Shown here in pieces: positions 40,083 through 52,835 of a stretch of DNA of 64,000 bases (position 1 is the stretch's first letter; each line of letters opens with the position of its first letter). Made by a program: the position numbers and the translations under genes. Origin of the DNA: Streptomyces sp. AC555_RSS877 (GTDB lineage Bacteria; Actinomycetota; Actinomycetes; Streptomycetales; Streptomycetaceae); contig NZ_JAGMUK010000218.1 of the NCBI RefSeq assembly GCF_019049245.1, forward strand, positions 220,208 through 284,207, in the 5' to 3' direction. Below the pieces are notes generated by a model. It was given only the letters and a program-made list of their open reading frames with translations, searched no databases and was not told the origin of the DNA.

Positions 40083-41801
40083 TCAGGCAGCCAGATGACA
40101 CAGCAGCAGGCACACGTCGTCGTCCCGCTCGGAGTCGCTCAGCAGCGGGGTGAGGATCCGGTCCGCCGAACCGTCCAGGTCGGCCTCCAGCTCCGCGGAA
40201 CCGAACGACCCGAGCGCCTGGGCCAGGCGCTCGATGCCCGGGTCTATGCCCAGGGCACGCCGCTCCACCAGACCGTCGGTGTACAGCGCCAGCGTGGAGC
40301 CGGGCTCGAGCGGCGCGGTGTGGTCGTGGATCACCTGCCGCAGCGGGATGCCCAGCATGGCCCCGGGTTTGGCGTCCAGCGTCCGCACCCGTCCGTCGGG
40401 AGTGCGCAGCACCGGCGGCGGATGGCCCGCGGCGGCCCAGGTGAGCGTCGGATCGCCGGGGCGGAAGCGCGCGATGACCGCGGTGGCGTACAGATCCGGC
40501 TGGAGATGGTGCAGGAACATGTGCAGCCGCGTCAGCAACTGCCCGGGGCTGCCGCCGTCGACGGCGTACGCTCGCAGCGCGGTCCGCAGCTGACTCATCA
40601 TCACGGCCGCGTGCAGACCGTGCCCGGTCACGTCGCCGATGACGGTGATCAGACTGCCGTCGGGCTGCCGGAAGGCGTCGTACCAGTCGCCGCCGATGTT
40701 CAGCCCGTACGTGGCCGGCAGATAGCGGGCGGCCAGGCTCAGGCCCGGTGTGGTGGGCAGGTCCGTGAGCAGGGCGCGCTGGAGCGTCTCGGCGATGTCC
40801 CGGTTGTGCTCGAAGCGCCGGGCGTTGTCGATGGCGATGCTGGCCCGCCGGGTGAGCTCGATCAGCATCACCGCGTCGTCCGGGTCCCAGCGCTTGCCGG
40901 GCGGCGACAGCGTCAGCACGCCCAGCGGGGCGCGCCGCGTGGGCAGCGGGATGCACAGCAGCGGCCGGGCGGGATCCAGCGCCGAGGGCGGCTGGTCGGA
41001 GACGCCGGGCAGGCCTCCCGGATGGTCGGCGGCGTACTGCGGGCGCCCGGTGCGGGCGGCGAGCACGGCGGCGGCCGGGTGCGGGGCGGGCGGCTGCCGG
41101 TCGCCGTCGCCGTCGAAGAGCCAGACGTCGACGCTGCGGGCGTACTCGGGCACCAGCAGATCCGGCAGCCGGCGCACGATCTCGTGGTGGTTCAGCGACG
41201 CCGTCAGTACGGCACTGGCGTCCGCCAGGAACGTCAGTCTGCGGCGGGCGCTCTCCGCCTCGGTGCGCGCCTTGCGCTCGGCGGCGAACGCGTCGCGCTG
41301 GGCCCGTCCGGCGGCGTCCAGTTCGGCGTGCAGGGCCAGCACGCCCTGATTGGTCTGGTGCAGTTCCTCCCGGTGGAAGGCGACCAGCTCCTCCTGCTCG
41401 TCGAGCCTCTCCAGCACCAGAGCGGTGTCCTCGTCGGCGCCCAGCAGGGCCTCCGCCAGGATCGCCGGGTCGTCCGCCACCGCGGCGGCGCCGGCCGGGT
41501 CCGCCGTCTCGGGACAGCGGACCGTCGTCCGCCACGGCGGCTGCGCGGCGGTGGCACCCGTGTCCTGCAAGGGGGTCACCACCACGTGCAGCAGCCCCTC
41601 CTCGGCGGGCGCCGCCGTGGCTTCCAGGCTGAGCCGCCACGTGCCGCCCTTGGTGAGGCACTGCCGCAGATGGGCGCTGAGCGCGGTGGTCAGACGCGTG
41701 CGGTCGAGGGCGGGCACACCGTACGCGGCCGCCAGCCGGGCGGTCGCGATCCGGGCCCGCGCCGCGTCGACGACGTCGGTGATCTGCAAACTGCGCGTCA
41801 T
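40083..41801 (-). CDS. GAF-PP2C serine phosphatase, RsbU-like, last gene of the stressosome operon
   Basis: 572 aa. The N-terminal part (about 1-130) is a degenerate HATPase/STAS-like region. A coiled coil follows (about 140-190, EELVAFHREELHQTNQG). A GAF domain occupies about 200-345 (LTASLNHHEIVRRL, PLGVLTLSPPGKRWDPDD). A SpoIIE-type PP2C phosphatase ends the protein (about 360-572). Its metal-binding motifs are present: NIGGDWYDAF, VIGDVTGHGLHAA, AAAGHPPPVL, LYTDGLVE and DDVCLLL. It would dephosphorylate phospho-Ser/Thr STAS proteins and so release sigma factor. The ATG overlaps the preceding gene's stop (ATGA at 41798-41801). Confidence 0.88.
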   Translation of the reverse strand: MTRSLQITDVVDAARARIATARLAAAYGVPALDRTRLTTALSAHLRQCLTKGGTWRLSLEATAAPAEEGLLHVVVTPLQDTGATAAQPPWRTTVRCPETADPAGAAAVADDPAILAEALLGADEDTALVLERLDEQEELVAFHREELHQTNQGVLALHAELDAAGRAQRDAFAAERKARTEAESARRRLTFLADASAVLTASLNHHEIVRRLPDLLVPEYARSVDVWLFDGDGDRQPPAPHPAAAVLAARTGRPQYAADHPGGLPGVSDQPPSALDPARPLLCIPLPTRRAPLGVLTLSPPGKRWDPDDAVMLIELTRRASIAIDNARRFEHNRDIAETLQRALLTDLPTTPGLSLAARYLPATYGLNIGGDWYDAFRQPDGSLITVIGDVTGHGLHAAVMMSQLRTALRAYAVDGGSPGQLLTRLHMFLHHLQPDLYATAVIARFRPGDPTLTWAAAGHPPPVLRTPDGRVRTLDAKPGAMLGIPLRQVIHDHTAPLEPGSTLALYTDGLVERRALGIDPGIERLAQALGSFGSAELEADLDGSADRILTPLLSDSERDDDVCLLLCHLAA

Positions 41802-42841
41802 GGACCCTCCGCGGTCGGAGACAGCACCACCACAGCCGTGTCGTCCCGCACCGGCCGCGCGGAACTGCTCGCGTCACGCACCGTCAAGGCGGCCACGAGG
41901 GCCGGGTCGGCGGACAGCAGGTCCGGGTCGGACGGCGCCGTCCAGCGGCTGGGCAGGCCGTCGCTGTGCAGGATCAGCAGCTGGTCCGCCGCCCAGGGCA
42001 TACGGTCCTCACGCAGTGTCGCGTGCCGGTGGACGCCCACGATCCCGGGCCGGGACAGCAGGGAACGCCAGCCGTCGCCCTGACGCAGCCGGGCGCCTAT
42101 GTTGCCGACGCCCGCGAACCGCAACAGCCCGGCACGCGGCTCCACCTGGGCGACGGCGACGGCCGCGCCCCTGGTGCCGCGCAACGCCGTGTCGAGGTGC
42201 ACCAGCGCTTCGGCGGGCGGCAGATGGGCGGCGCCGTTCAGGGCCTCCACCGCCGCCGTCGAGGCGCGGGCCGCCTCCGGGCCGTGCCCCAGCCCGTCGG
42301 CCAGCATCAGGGTCAGCCGGTCGCCGGACCGGGCCCACGCCCAGGCGTCGCCGGAGTAGTCCGCACCGGCGAGCGGGATGTTCACCCCGCCGGCCCGCAC
42401 CGCGGCGACCGGCGCCGCGGCCTTCGGGTGGGCACCGACCCGGGCCAGCGCCACCGTGCCCCGCCCCGGCGCGCTGTGCAGGCCGAAGTCGTCGGCTATA
42501 CGGCGACACGTGCCGAGCCCGGCGCCGAGGGAACGGGTGGTGGAGAAGCCGTCGCGCAGGGCGGCGGCGACGTCGCTCATGCCCGGCCCGTGGTCGATCG
42601 CGGCGATCTGCACCAGGCAGGCACCGCCGCCCGTCGGCGTGGGCGGCGCGACGACCTCGATGAGGATCAGACCGCCCCCGGCGTGCTTGAGCAGGTTGGT
42701 GGCCAGCTCGGTCGCCACCAGAGCGGCGGCCGCCGTACGCGGCTCGTCGAGCCGTGCCGAGGTGGCCGCGTTCACCGCGGCCACCCTGGCATCACGGACC
42801 CGGGTCGAGTCGTGGACCGGGACCTCCCACACGCGCGGCAT
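41798..42841 (-). CDS. HATPase-PP2C fusion protein (RsbT/RsbX-like), stressosome operon
   Basis: 347 aa. Residues about 1-140 form a Bergerat ATPase: N box LVATELATNLLKHAGGG, G1 IDHGPGMSD, G2 RSLGAGLGTCRRIADDF. Residues about 155-347 form an RsbX-type PP2C: YSGDAWAWAR, LMLADGLGHGPEAA, FAGVGNIGARL, LILHSDGLPSRW and DDTAVVVL. This kinase-phosphatase arrangement in one chain suggests self-contained control over STAS phosphorylation. Its ATG shares one base with the upstream rsbT stop (TGATG). In Bacillus RsbX and RsbT are separate proteins; the fused form is a recurring feature of actinobacterial and other stressosome loci. Confidence 0.88.
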   Translation of the reverse strand: MPRVWEVPVHDSTRVRDARVAAVNAATSARLDEPRTAAAALVATELATNLLKHAGGGLILIEVVAPPTPTGGGACLVQIAAIDHGPGMSDVAAALRDGFSTTRSLGAGLGTCRRIADDFGLHSAPGRGTVALARVGAHPKAAAPVAAVRAGGVNIPLAGADYSGDAWAWARSGDRLTLMLADGLGHGPEAARASTAAVEALNGAAHLPPAEALVHLDTALRGTRGAAVAVAQVEPRAGLLRFAGVGNIGARLRQGDGWRSLLSRPGIVGVHRHATLREDRMPWAADQLLILHSDGLPSRWTAPSDPDLLSADPALVAALTVRDASSSARPVRDDTAVVVLSPTAEGP

Positions 42842-43281
42842 CAGAACTCCCCGCGCGGGTGCGGTGGCCGGGCCGCCCAGGAGATCACCGTGATCTTGGT
42901 GCCGACGCCCGGAGTGCTGTCGACGGCGAACTCGTGCACGAGGCGGCGCGCACCGCCCAGGCCCATCCCCAGACCGTCCCCGGAGGTGTAGCCGTCGCTC
43001 AGCGCCCGCTCCAGGTCCGGGATGCCCGGCCCTTCGTCGGAGAACGTCAGGCGCAGCCCGTGCACGCGCCCGTTGTCGACGCGTGCCGACTCCATCTGTC
43101 CGCCCCCGCCGTGCACGAGGGTGTTGCGGGCCAGCTCACTGGCCGCGGTGACCAGTTTGGTCTGGTCCACCAGGCCGAAACCCAGCAGACCGGCGGCCTG
43201 CCGTACGTGCTGGCGCACCCACACCAGATCCATGTCCGAACGGATCGGCAGGCAGGCGTCGACGCCCGCGGCTGTCTGCAT
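42841..43281 (-). CDS. rsbT: RsbT-like serine kinase of the stressosome
   Basis: 146 aa from ATG 43281 with AGGAG eight bases upstream; the start shares one base with the rsbS stop. A compact HATPase with all three boxes: VTAASELARNTLVHGGG (N), FSDEGPGIPD (G1), GDGLGMGLGGARR (G2). In the Bacillus paradigm RsbT is held by RsbR/RsbS, phosphorylates them on stress, and then leaves to activate an RsbU phosphatase. Position and size match exactly. Confidence that this is the RsbT member of the module is high. Confidence 0.9.
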   Translation of the reverse strand: MQTAAGVDACLPIRSDMDLVWVRQHVRQAAGLLGFGLVDQTKLVTAASELARNTLVHGGGGQMESARVDNGRVHGLRLTFSDEGPGIPDLERALSDGYTSGDGLGMGLGGARRLVHEFAVDSTPGVGTKITVISWAARPPHPRGEF

Positions 43282-43703
43282 CACCGGCTCTCCTGGCGCG
43301 GTCCGCCGGAGCGGGTGGCCGGATGCGGGCCCGCGAGCAGATCCATGGCGGCCTCCGCGGTGAGCGCGGTGCGCAGCCCCGGAAGCGTCAGTCCGAGCTC
43401 CACCAGCGTGATCGCGACGGCCGGCCGCATGCCGGCCACGACGGTACGGGCGGCCAGCAGAGTGGCCTGCGCGGCGATCTCGGCCAGAACACGACCGAGG
43501 AAGGAGTCGACCATCTCGACCCCGGAGATGTCGATGACCAGGCCGGTCACCCCCGTGCCGACGATGGTCTCGCCGATGTCCTGCTGGAGCTGCTGGGCCG
43601 TGCTGTCGTGCAGGTCTCCCTGGAGGGTGACCAGGAGGACGTCGCCGAGCTTGAGCACCGGCACGTGCCCCGTGACGGGGCCGGAGGAGAAGTCGTGGTT
43701 CAC
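43281..43703 (-). CDS. rsbS: RsbS-like STAS protein of the stressosome
   Basis: 140 aa from GTG 43703, which overlaps the rsbR stop (GTGA). A single STAS domain: PVLKLGDVLLVTLQGDLHDS (beta1-beta2), GLVIDISGVEMVDSFLGRVL with S67 at the conserved phosphorylation position (VDSFLGR), and VVAGMRPAVAITLVELGLTL. In the Bacillus system RsbS is phosphorylated on this Ser by RsbT. The C-terminal 20 residues (GPHPATRSGGPRQESR) are a disordered tail. The context (RsbR before, RsbT after) is decisive. Confidence 0.9.
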   Translation of the reverse strand: MNHDFSSGPVTGHVPVLKLGDVLLVTLQGDLHDSTAQQLQQDIGETIVGTGVTGLVIDISGVEMVDSFLGRVLAEIAAQATLLAARTVVAGMRPAVAITLVELGLTLPGLRTALTAEAAMDLLAGPHPATRSGGPRQESR

Positions 43704-44602
43704 CGGGTACCCGCCACACCGCCGGGCGTCGCGTTGATGATGTTGGCTCCCAGCTTGTGCAGGGCGTACGCCAGGGCGTCGGCCAGGCTCGCCCGGGTGA
43801 TCACGGTGCCCAGGTCCAGGCCCAGGTGGACGATGGTCTGCGCGATCGCCGGACGGATGCCGGAGACGACGCACTCCGCGCCCATCAGCCGGGCGGCCGC
43901 GACCGTCTTCATCAGGTGCTGGGCGACCAGGGAGTCGACCGTCGGCACCCCGGTGATGTCGAGGATCGCGAACCGGGCGTGCTGGTCTACGACGGCCTCC
44001 AGCAGCGTCTCCATCACGACCTGGCTGCGGGCGCTGTCGAGCGTCCCGATCAGCGGGACCGCCACGATGCCGTCCCAGAGCTTGATGACCGGCGTGGCCA
44101 CTTCCATCAGCTGCAGCCGCTGCCGCTCGATCAGGGCCTGCCCCTCGCTCAGCGCCGTCTCCAGCACGACCAGCCGCAGGGTGCCCATCAGCACGGTCAG
44201 GGCAGTCGTGCAGTCCCGGACCAGCTCGGTCGACTCTTCGGGGAGGTCGGCGATCAGGAGGTTCTCGACGGGCGGGCGCAGCGCGTCCACGTCGTTCGAG
44301 ACCTGCGCGGTGGTGAAGCCGGCCCGGGAGCGGGCCGCGCCCATCCGCGCCAACTGCTCGCGCACCACGGTGAATCCGGCGGCGTCGGGGTCGTGCACCT
44401 GGTCCGTGTCGGCGACCTGGGCCAGCGCGTCGACGACGATCTTGCCCGCTTCCACCGCCTCGTCCCGCGAGACGGTGAACACCGTGCGGAACAGGGGCTC
44501 GTCGGCCCACCGCCCGGCGATCTGCTCGGCGCGGCGGCGCAGGAAGTCCCCGACCTCCCGTGCCGGCGATTCGTGCTGGCCTACCGTTTCGTGCTCCGGC
44601 AC
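43700..44602 (-). CDS. rsbR: RsbR-like stressosome scaffold/sensor
   Basis: 300 aa. The N-terminal half (about 15-170) is helical with a four-helix, non-heme-globin-like sensor character (FLRRRAEQIAGRWADEPLF). The C-terminal half (about 180-290) is a STAS domain: VIKLWDGIVAVPLIGTLDSA, ILDITGVPTVDSLVAQHLM with the T-x3-D-S core that carries the phosphorylatable Thr/Ser, and CVVSGIRPAIAQTIVHLGLD. These proteins assemble with RsbS into the stressosome and tune the release of RsbT. It is the first gene of the five-gene operon (next gene overlaps by four bases). The upstream 187 bp contain its promoter; no SigB-type site was found there. Confidence 0.9.
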   Translation of the reverse strand: MPEHETVGQHESPAREVGDFLRRRAEQIAGRWADEPLFRTVFTVSRDEAVEAGKIVVDALAQVADTDQVHDPDAAGFTVVREQLARMGAARSRAGFTTAQVSNDVDALRPPVENLLIADLPEESTELVRDCTTALTVLMGTLRLVVLETALSEGQALIERQRLQLMEVATPVIKLWDGIVAVPLIGTLDSARSQVVMETLLEAVVDQHARFAILDITGVPTVDSLVAQHLMKTVAAARLMGAECVVSGIRPAIAQTIVHLGLDLGTVITRASLADALAYALHKLGANIINATPGGVAGTR

Positions 44603-44789
44603 CTGTACTACTCCTCAGCGTCCTCTTCGGGGTTTCGTCGCACCGGACCCGTTGGAGGCAACGAGACGGCGATGTGACCCTGCCGGGCGACCACTGTAAC
44701 CATGGCTCCACGGTGTGGGGCACCGCGTCCCGGACGAACGATCACGTGGTGCGGGAAGCCCTTCGACGGCTCGTGGACGGCCCGCCGGA

Positions 44790-45200
44790 TCAGGTCTGTC
44801 GGCCGTCCTGAGCGACCTGCTCGACCTGCCCGGTCTCAGGCGCGTCGACGCGGGCCAGCGCCTCGTCCAGGCTCTCCGACACCGGGACCGTGATGCTCAC
44901 GCCCGTCAGGTCCAGGATCCGCCGCACCGCAGGTGTGGGGGAGATGATGTGCACGCTGCCCGGTATGTCGCGTGCCTCCTGGTAGACCCTCAGGATGATG
45001 TTCATGCCCGACGAGTCCATGAACGGGACGGACGAGAGGTCCAGCAGGAAGTGCCGCCGGCCGTGGTGGAGCTGGTTGGCCAGGTGATGCTGGAACTCCG
45101 TTGCGGTGTCTACGTCCAAGTAGCCCTCGACCGAGATCAGAGCGACGTCCTCCCGGGGCAGGGTGACCTCGACGGACAAGGGGTTCTGGGCAATGGACAC
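44790..45200 (-). CDS. STAS-domain anti-anti-sigma factor (RsbV/BldG-type)
   Basis: 136 aa from GTG 45200, which has GGAGG five bases upstream; the more distal in-frame GTG at 45212 would place that GGAGG inside the gene. One STAS domain: VALISVEGYLDVDTATEFQH, LLDLSSVPFMDSSGMNIIL with S63/S64 at the phosphorylation site (MDSSGM), and VHIISPTPAVRRILDLTG. It would be phosphorylated by an RsbW-type kinase (several are encoded nearby) and dephosphorylated by a PP2C to free a sigma factor. A candidate SigB-type promoter (TGCAT-N15-GGGTAA) lies 34 bases upstream. It is not coupled to the rsbR operon. Confidence 0.88.
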   Translation of the reverse strand: MSIAQNPLSVEVTLPREDVALISVEGYLDVDTATEFQHHLANQLHHGRRHFLLDLSSVPFMDSSGMNIILRVYQEARDIPGSVHIISPTPAVRRILDLTGVSITVPVSESLDEALARVDAPETGQVEQVAQDGRQT

Positions 45201-45233
45201 GAATACCTCCACAAGTCTTACGGCCAGGGCTGG

Positions 45234-45259
45234 TTACCCCTGTGGGCGACTTCGATGCA
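45234..45259 (-). promoter_or_regulatory. candidate SigB-family promoter of the STAS gene
   Basis: On the minus strand TGCAT (45259-45255), a 15-bp spacer, then GGGTAA (45239-45234). The -35 core and spacing match the GNNT-N14-16-GGGTAC/T pattern; the -10 differs at the last base. It lies 34 bases upstream of the GTG start, with GGAGG between. Confidence 0.45.
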
Positions 45260-45437
45260 CGCCGATTCCGGCAGTGCTCCGTGATCAAGATCTCATCGGT
45301 CCGGGGGGTGCTGAGCGGCTCCGTTCCCCGCCGGGCAGCACGTCCCGCGTCTACCGAATCCCATCTTGTGCGCCTTCCCGTCGCCGGTCTTCATCTGTCA
45401 CCGCGCCCCGCGTTTACCCGCGAACGAACGAGGTATG

Positions 45438-47878
45438 TCACCCGACCCGGATGCCGACGAGACAGGTGTCGTCGTCCGTGTCCGATTTGCTGTACGTCAG
45501 CAGACGGTCCAGCTGCAGGTCGAGTGTCCGGGGAGCCGTGCGCGCCGTGGTCAGCAGCTGCTTCAAAGACTCCTCCACGGAGCGGTCCCGGCGCTCGATC
45601 AGCCCGTCGGTGTACATCAACAGGGTGTCCCCGGCCGCCAGTTGGACCTCGGCCTCCTCGTACTGCGCCTCCGGTACGGCACCGAGCAGCATGCCCCTGA
45701 CCAGAGGCAGCGGCGTGGCCTCGGCGCCGCGCACGAGCACGGGCGGGAGATGGCCCCCTCGCGCCCAGCGCAGTGTGTGCCGGTCCGGGTCGTACAGTCC
45801 GCAGACCGCGGTGGCGGTGACGGCACCGTTGAGGTGGTGCGCCACGATGTTGAGCCAGGAGAGCAGTTGGCCCGGCCCGGCGCCGGTGACGGCCAGTCCG
45901 CGCAGCGCGTTGCGCAGCACGACCATGCTGGTGGCCGCCTCCATCCCGTGCCCCGCCACGTCGCCGACGCACAGCAGCACCATCCCGGACGGCAGTACGA
46001 CGGCGTCGTACCAGTCGCCGCCCACGAGTTGCTCCATCTCGGCGGGCCGGTAGCGGACGGCCACCTGGAGGTCGGGGACCTGGAGCGGGGCCTGGGTGGG
46101 CGGCATGATGGCGTGCTGCAACTGCAGGGTGAGCCGGTTGCGTTCGGTGGCCTGCTGCTCGGTGTGCGCGAGCTGGTCGCGGGTGGCCGCGAGGGCGACC
46201 TCGGTCCAGTGCTGGGCCGAGATGTCCTGGTAGGCGCCGCGGACGGCGAACAGCCGGCCGTCCGTGTCGAGCACCGGTTCGGCGACGATCCGGATGTGCC
46301 GGGTCACCCCGTCGGGCCGTTGCAGCCGGAACGCCGTCGACGCGGGACGCCGCTGGTGCAGCAGGGTGCGCAGGAACCGGCGGATGGCGTCGGTGTCGTC
46401 GGCGTGGGCATGGGCGGTCAGTTCCTCGAGCGGGACCGGGGTGCCCGACGGGGAACGGCCGTACAGGTCGAACAGCTGCCCGTTCCAGGTGATCTCGCCG
46501 GTCAGCAGGTTCTCCTCGAACCCGCCGATCCGCCCGAGCCGCTGGGCGTGCTGCAACAGGCTCGCCAGCCGTGCGGTCTCGTCCTCGATCCGCCACAGCA
46601 GCAGGACGCCGCTTCCGTGCCGGCTGATGCTGATGTCGGCGATCGCCGAGAGCGGGACCTGGTCGACCAGGGCGGTGAGGTTCATCCGGCGCGCACGGAA
46701 CGGCTCGCCGGTCGCGTAGACCCGCTCGACGCGCTGGAACAGCTCGCTCTCCCCGGCGGCCATCGGATAGGCCTCCAGGAGCAGGGCCCCGTTGACGACG
46801 GCGCGCGGCCGGCCCGCGGGATCGAGGAACCGGCTGTTCACATGCTGGATACGGAAGTCCACCAGGTGGCCGGAGTCGTCGAGGTGCGGCACCAGGACCA
46901 GAGCGGGGTCGTGCAGCCCGTCGGCCAGGTCCATGAGCTCCGCCGCGTCCGGCAGCACACGGGGTTCCGGCACGGAGTCGTGCACCAGCGAGTACGTCTC
47001 CAGGGTGTGGGCGCACAGCTCCGCCAGGGCCTCCACCTGACGGATGATCCGCGGCGGCTGCGGGGCCAGCGGCTCGGCCCAGACGATCTCCAGGACGCCG
47101 TGCACCCGCCCGCCGGTACCCGCGGGCAGCGCGGCCCGGCCGCCGTCCGGATGCTGGTGCCGGCCGATGCTGGGCAGTCCGGTGCGGGCCAGGGAGGTGA
47201 TCCACTGACCGTCGCGCTCGGTCAGGCCGCGCCGCGCCACCGTCACCACGTCCGGCGGCACATAGCGCCAGCGCGCCGCCTCGACCGGGGAGAACCCGGC
47301 GCTGCCCGCCAGGGACAGCGAGCCGTCGGGGCCCGCCGCCCAGATGGCCACGGCCACCGCCCCGAGCGGCTGCAGGGCCTGCTGCAACAGGGAGTCCGCG
47401 ACCGCCTGGGTGTCGTCCGCGGCCAGCGCACCGCTCTCGGCGGCCCGCAGCCGTACGGCCGCGGCGTCGACCACCGACTCCGCGGTCTCGGACGTGGCGG
47501 CGAGGAAGGCCTCCGTGACCTCGGACATCTTGTCCCGGGCGGCCTGGTTGATGACCTCGACCGCGAACTCCAGAGGAGTCATTTTCGCCTGCTCGGCCAG
47601 CTCCGCGAGCTGCCGGGCGGCCTGCGCGGGACCGCACTGCAGACGTTCGACCAGGATGCCCTTGGCGAGTTCGATCAGCGCACGCCCCTCGGCCTCCGCC
47701 TGGGCCGCACGCACCTCGCGGCGCAACCGCTCGACCGTCGCGGCCAGCCTGCCCACGGGGGAGGCGGAGGGTACGGGCGCGCCGTCGGGTTCGGGGCCCG
47801 GGCCGGCCGTGGGAGAGGCGGACGCGAAGGGTCCCCCCGCGTCGCCGTGCGCGTGCGGACGGTCGGAACTCGGCGGCC

Positions 47879-47882
<4 letters not shown>
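45438..47882 (-). CDS. ANTAR-GAF-PAS-PP2C phosphatase (RsbU-like)
   Basis: 814 aa. After a Pro/Ser-rich tail (1-40) come an ANTAR-like helical domain (about 45-115, ALIELAKGILVERLQCGPAQ) and a GAF-type sensor (about 130-290). Two PAS segments follow (about 300-430 and 435-560, GRIGGFEENLLTGEITWNGQ, GTPVPLEEL). A SpoIIE/PP2C phosphatase ends it (about 590-814: LVGGDWYDAV, CVGDVAGHGMEAA, RGGHLPPVL, MYTDGLIE, DDTCLVGI). ANTAR domains usually bind RNA to cause antitermination, so a direct RNA link is possible. The ATG overlaps the stop of the giant kinase gene (ATGA at 47879-47882), so the two are coupled. Confidence 0.88.
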
Positions 47883-51883
<4,001 letters not shown>

Positions 51884-51907
51884 GCGTACCCTCGTTCCGC
51901 TCCCCAA

Positions 51908-51929
51908 GAGTCCCCGGGGACGGGGACTC
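51908..51929 (-). other. hairpin in the giant-kinase 5' leader
   Basis: GAGTCCCC (51908-51915) and GGGGACTC (51922-51929) form a perfect 8-bp stem with a 6-nt loop, 25 bases upstream of the kinase ATG. It could modulate translation or mark a regulator site; nothing further can be said. Confidence 0.3.
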
Positions 51930-52090
51930 GGAACCAAAGCCGGGCCGGGCGGCCCTCGCAAGTTGTGCGTGCGTTTCCGCAGTTCACGGATCTGCGTGAT
52001 GAAAGACGACGTAGGCTAACCCAGCTGCCGAGTGCCGGACAAAGTGTCGCGCGAACTTCTGCCCGAGGTGCGGAAAACAGGTGGTGAGTG

Positions 52091-52116
52091 TGCATGCCCG
52101 GACTCGACGGGGGTAC
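52091..52116 (+). promoter_or_regulatory. candidate SigB-family promoter of the PRC-barrel gene
   Basis: TGCAT (52091-52095), a 15-bp spacer and GGGTAC (52111-52116) match NGNNT-N14-16-GGGTAC/T exactly, in the direction of the PRC-barrel gene 162 bases downstream. The same TGCAT-N15 arrangement occurs before the STAS gene. Confidence 0.55.
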
Positions 52117-52278
52117 TGGGAGCGGTTTCTTCCGCGGCCCGTGAGGGTGCCCCGGCCGTTGTGGCGCGCTGTTCAGAATGCGAATGCCGCCGGCGGGTAA
52201 CTGCTGCTGTGGAGCAGGCGGCCGCAGCTGGGTCCGCAGGCTCATGACACGGCATCGGCGCGGGGAGGAAGGAGCGGC

Positions 52279-52650
52279 GTGGCCATCGACGGAATCTGGT
52301 CGTACGCACGGGACAGCGGTCATGTGGAGGGACAGGAGCTCACGGGCTACACCGTGGAGGCGACCGACGGCACGATCGGCCATGTTGACCGGCAGGCCGA
52401 TCACTTCGGGATGCGGCACCTGGTCGTGGACACCGGCGTCTGGGTCTTCGGCCGGAGTGTCCTGGTTCCGGTCGGCGTGATGACGGGCGTCGACAGCGAG
52501 AGCCGGACGATAACGCTGTCGTGCACGAGGGGTGAGGTGAAGGGGGCTCCCCGGTTCCATACGGACAGCGAAACCATGGACCGGGCGTACCTGGCGAGCG
52601 TGGGCGAGTACTACCATCGGCTGCCGCCGAGCGAGACGCCCACCACGTGA
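52279..52650 (+). CDS. PRC-barrel domain protein
   Basis: 123 aa from GTG 52279 with GGAGGAAGGAG upstream. The PRC-barrel fold covers about 20-95: LTGYTVEATDGTIGHVDRQA, MRHLVVDTGVWVFGRSVLVP, and DSESRTITLSCTRGEVKGA, matching the beta-barrel with the GxI-G-V pattern. Such small PRC-barrel proteins occur in stress regulons of actinobacteria; their biochemical role is unclear. A SigB-type promoter candidate is 162 bases upstream. It is the first of a run of small stress-type genes. Confidence 0.85.
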   Translation: MAIDGIWSYARDSGHVEGQELTGYTVEATDGTIGHVDRQADHFGMRHLVVDTGVWVFGRSVLVPVGVMTGVDSESRTITLSCTRGEVKGAPRFHTDSETMDRAYLASVGEYYHRLPPSETPTT

Positions 52651-52835
52651 GCGCGGACGCCGAGGCGCAGGCTGCCGACGTCGAACCGACGGGCGGCGGC
52701 CGCGCCGGTTCCGCCACGGTGAACGGGCCCACCTGAGGGGAAAAGGCTGATTGAGGTGACAGGAACGGCGGGGTTCCTCGTCCTGGTCGATACCGGCCGA
52801 GGCGCGACGGAAGGCCCCCGGGCAGTGACGCGGTC

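Larger units (their letters stand above)
51884..52278. other. 395-bp divergent regulatory region between the giant kinase and the PRC-barrel gene
   Basis: No gene is supported. Near the kinase end is an 8-bp stem with a 6-nt loop (51908-51929) in the likely 5' leader. In the middle is a candidate SigB-type promoter facing the PRC-barrel gene (52091-52116). The right 160 bases are otherwise featureless except for GGAGGAAGGAG before the GTG at 52279. Confidence 0.55.

Noticed and set aside
52647..52736. 29-residue frame starting with GTG that overlaps the PRC-barrel stop
   Set aside because: No ribosome site, no recognisable sequence, low complexity; insufficient support despite the GTGA overlap.
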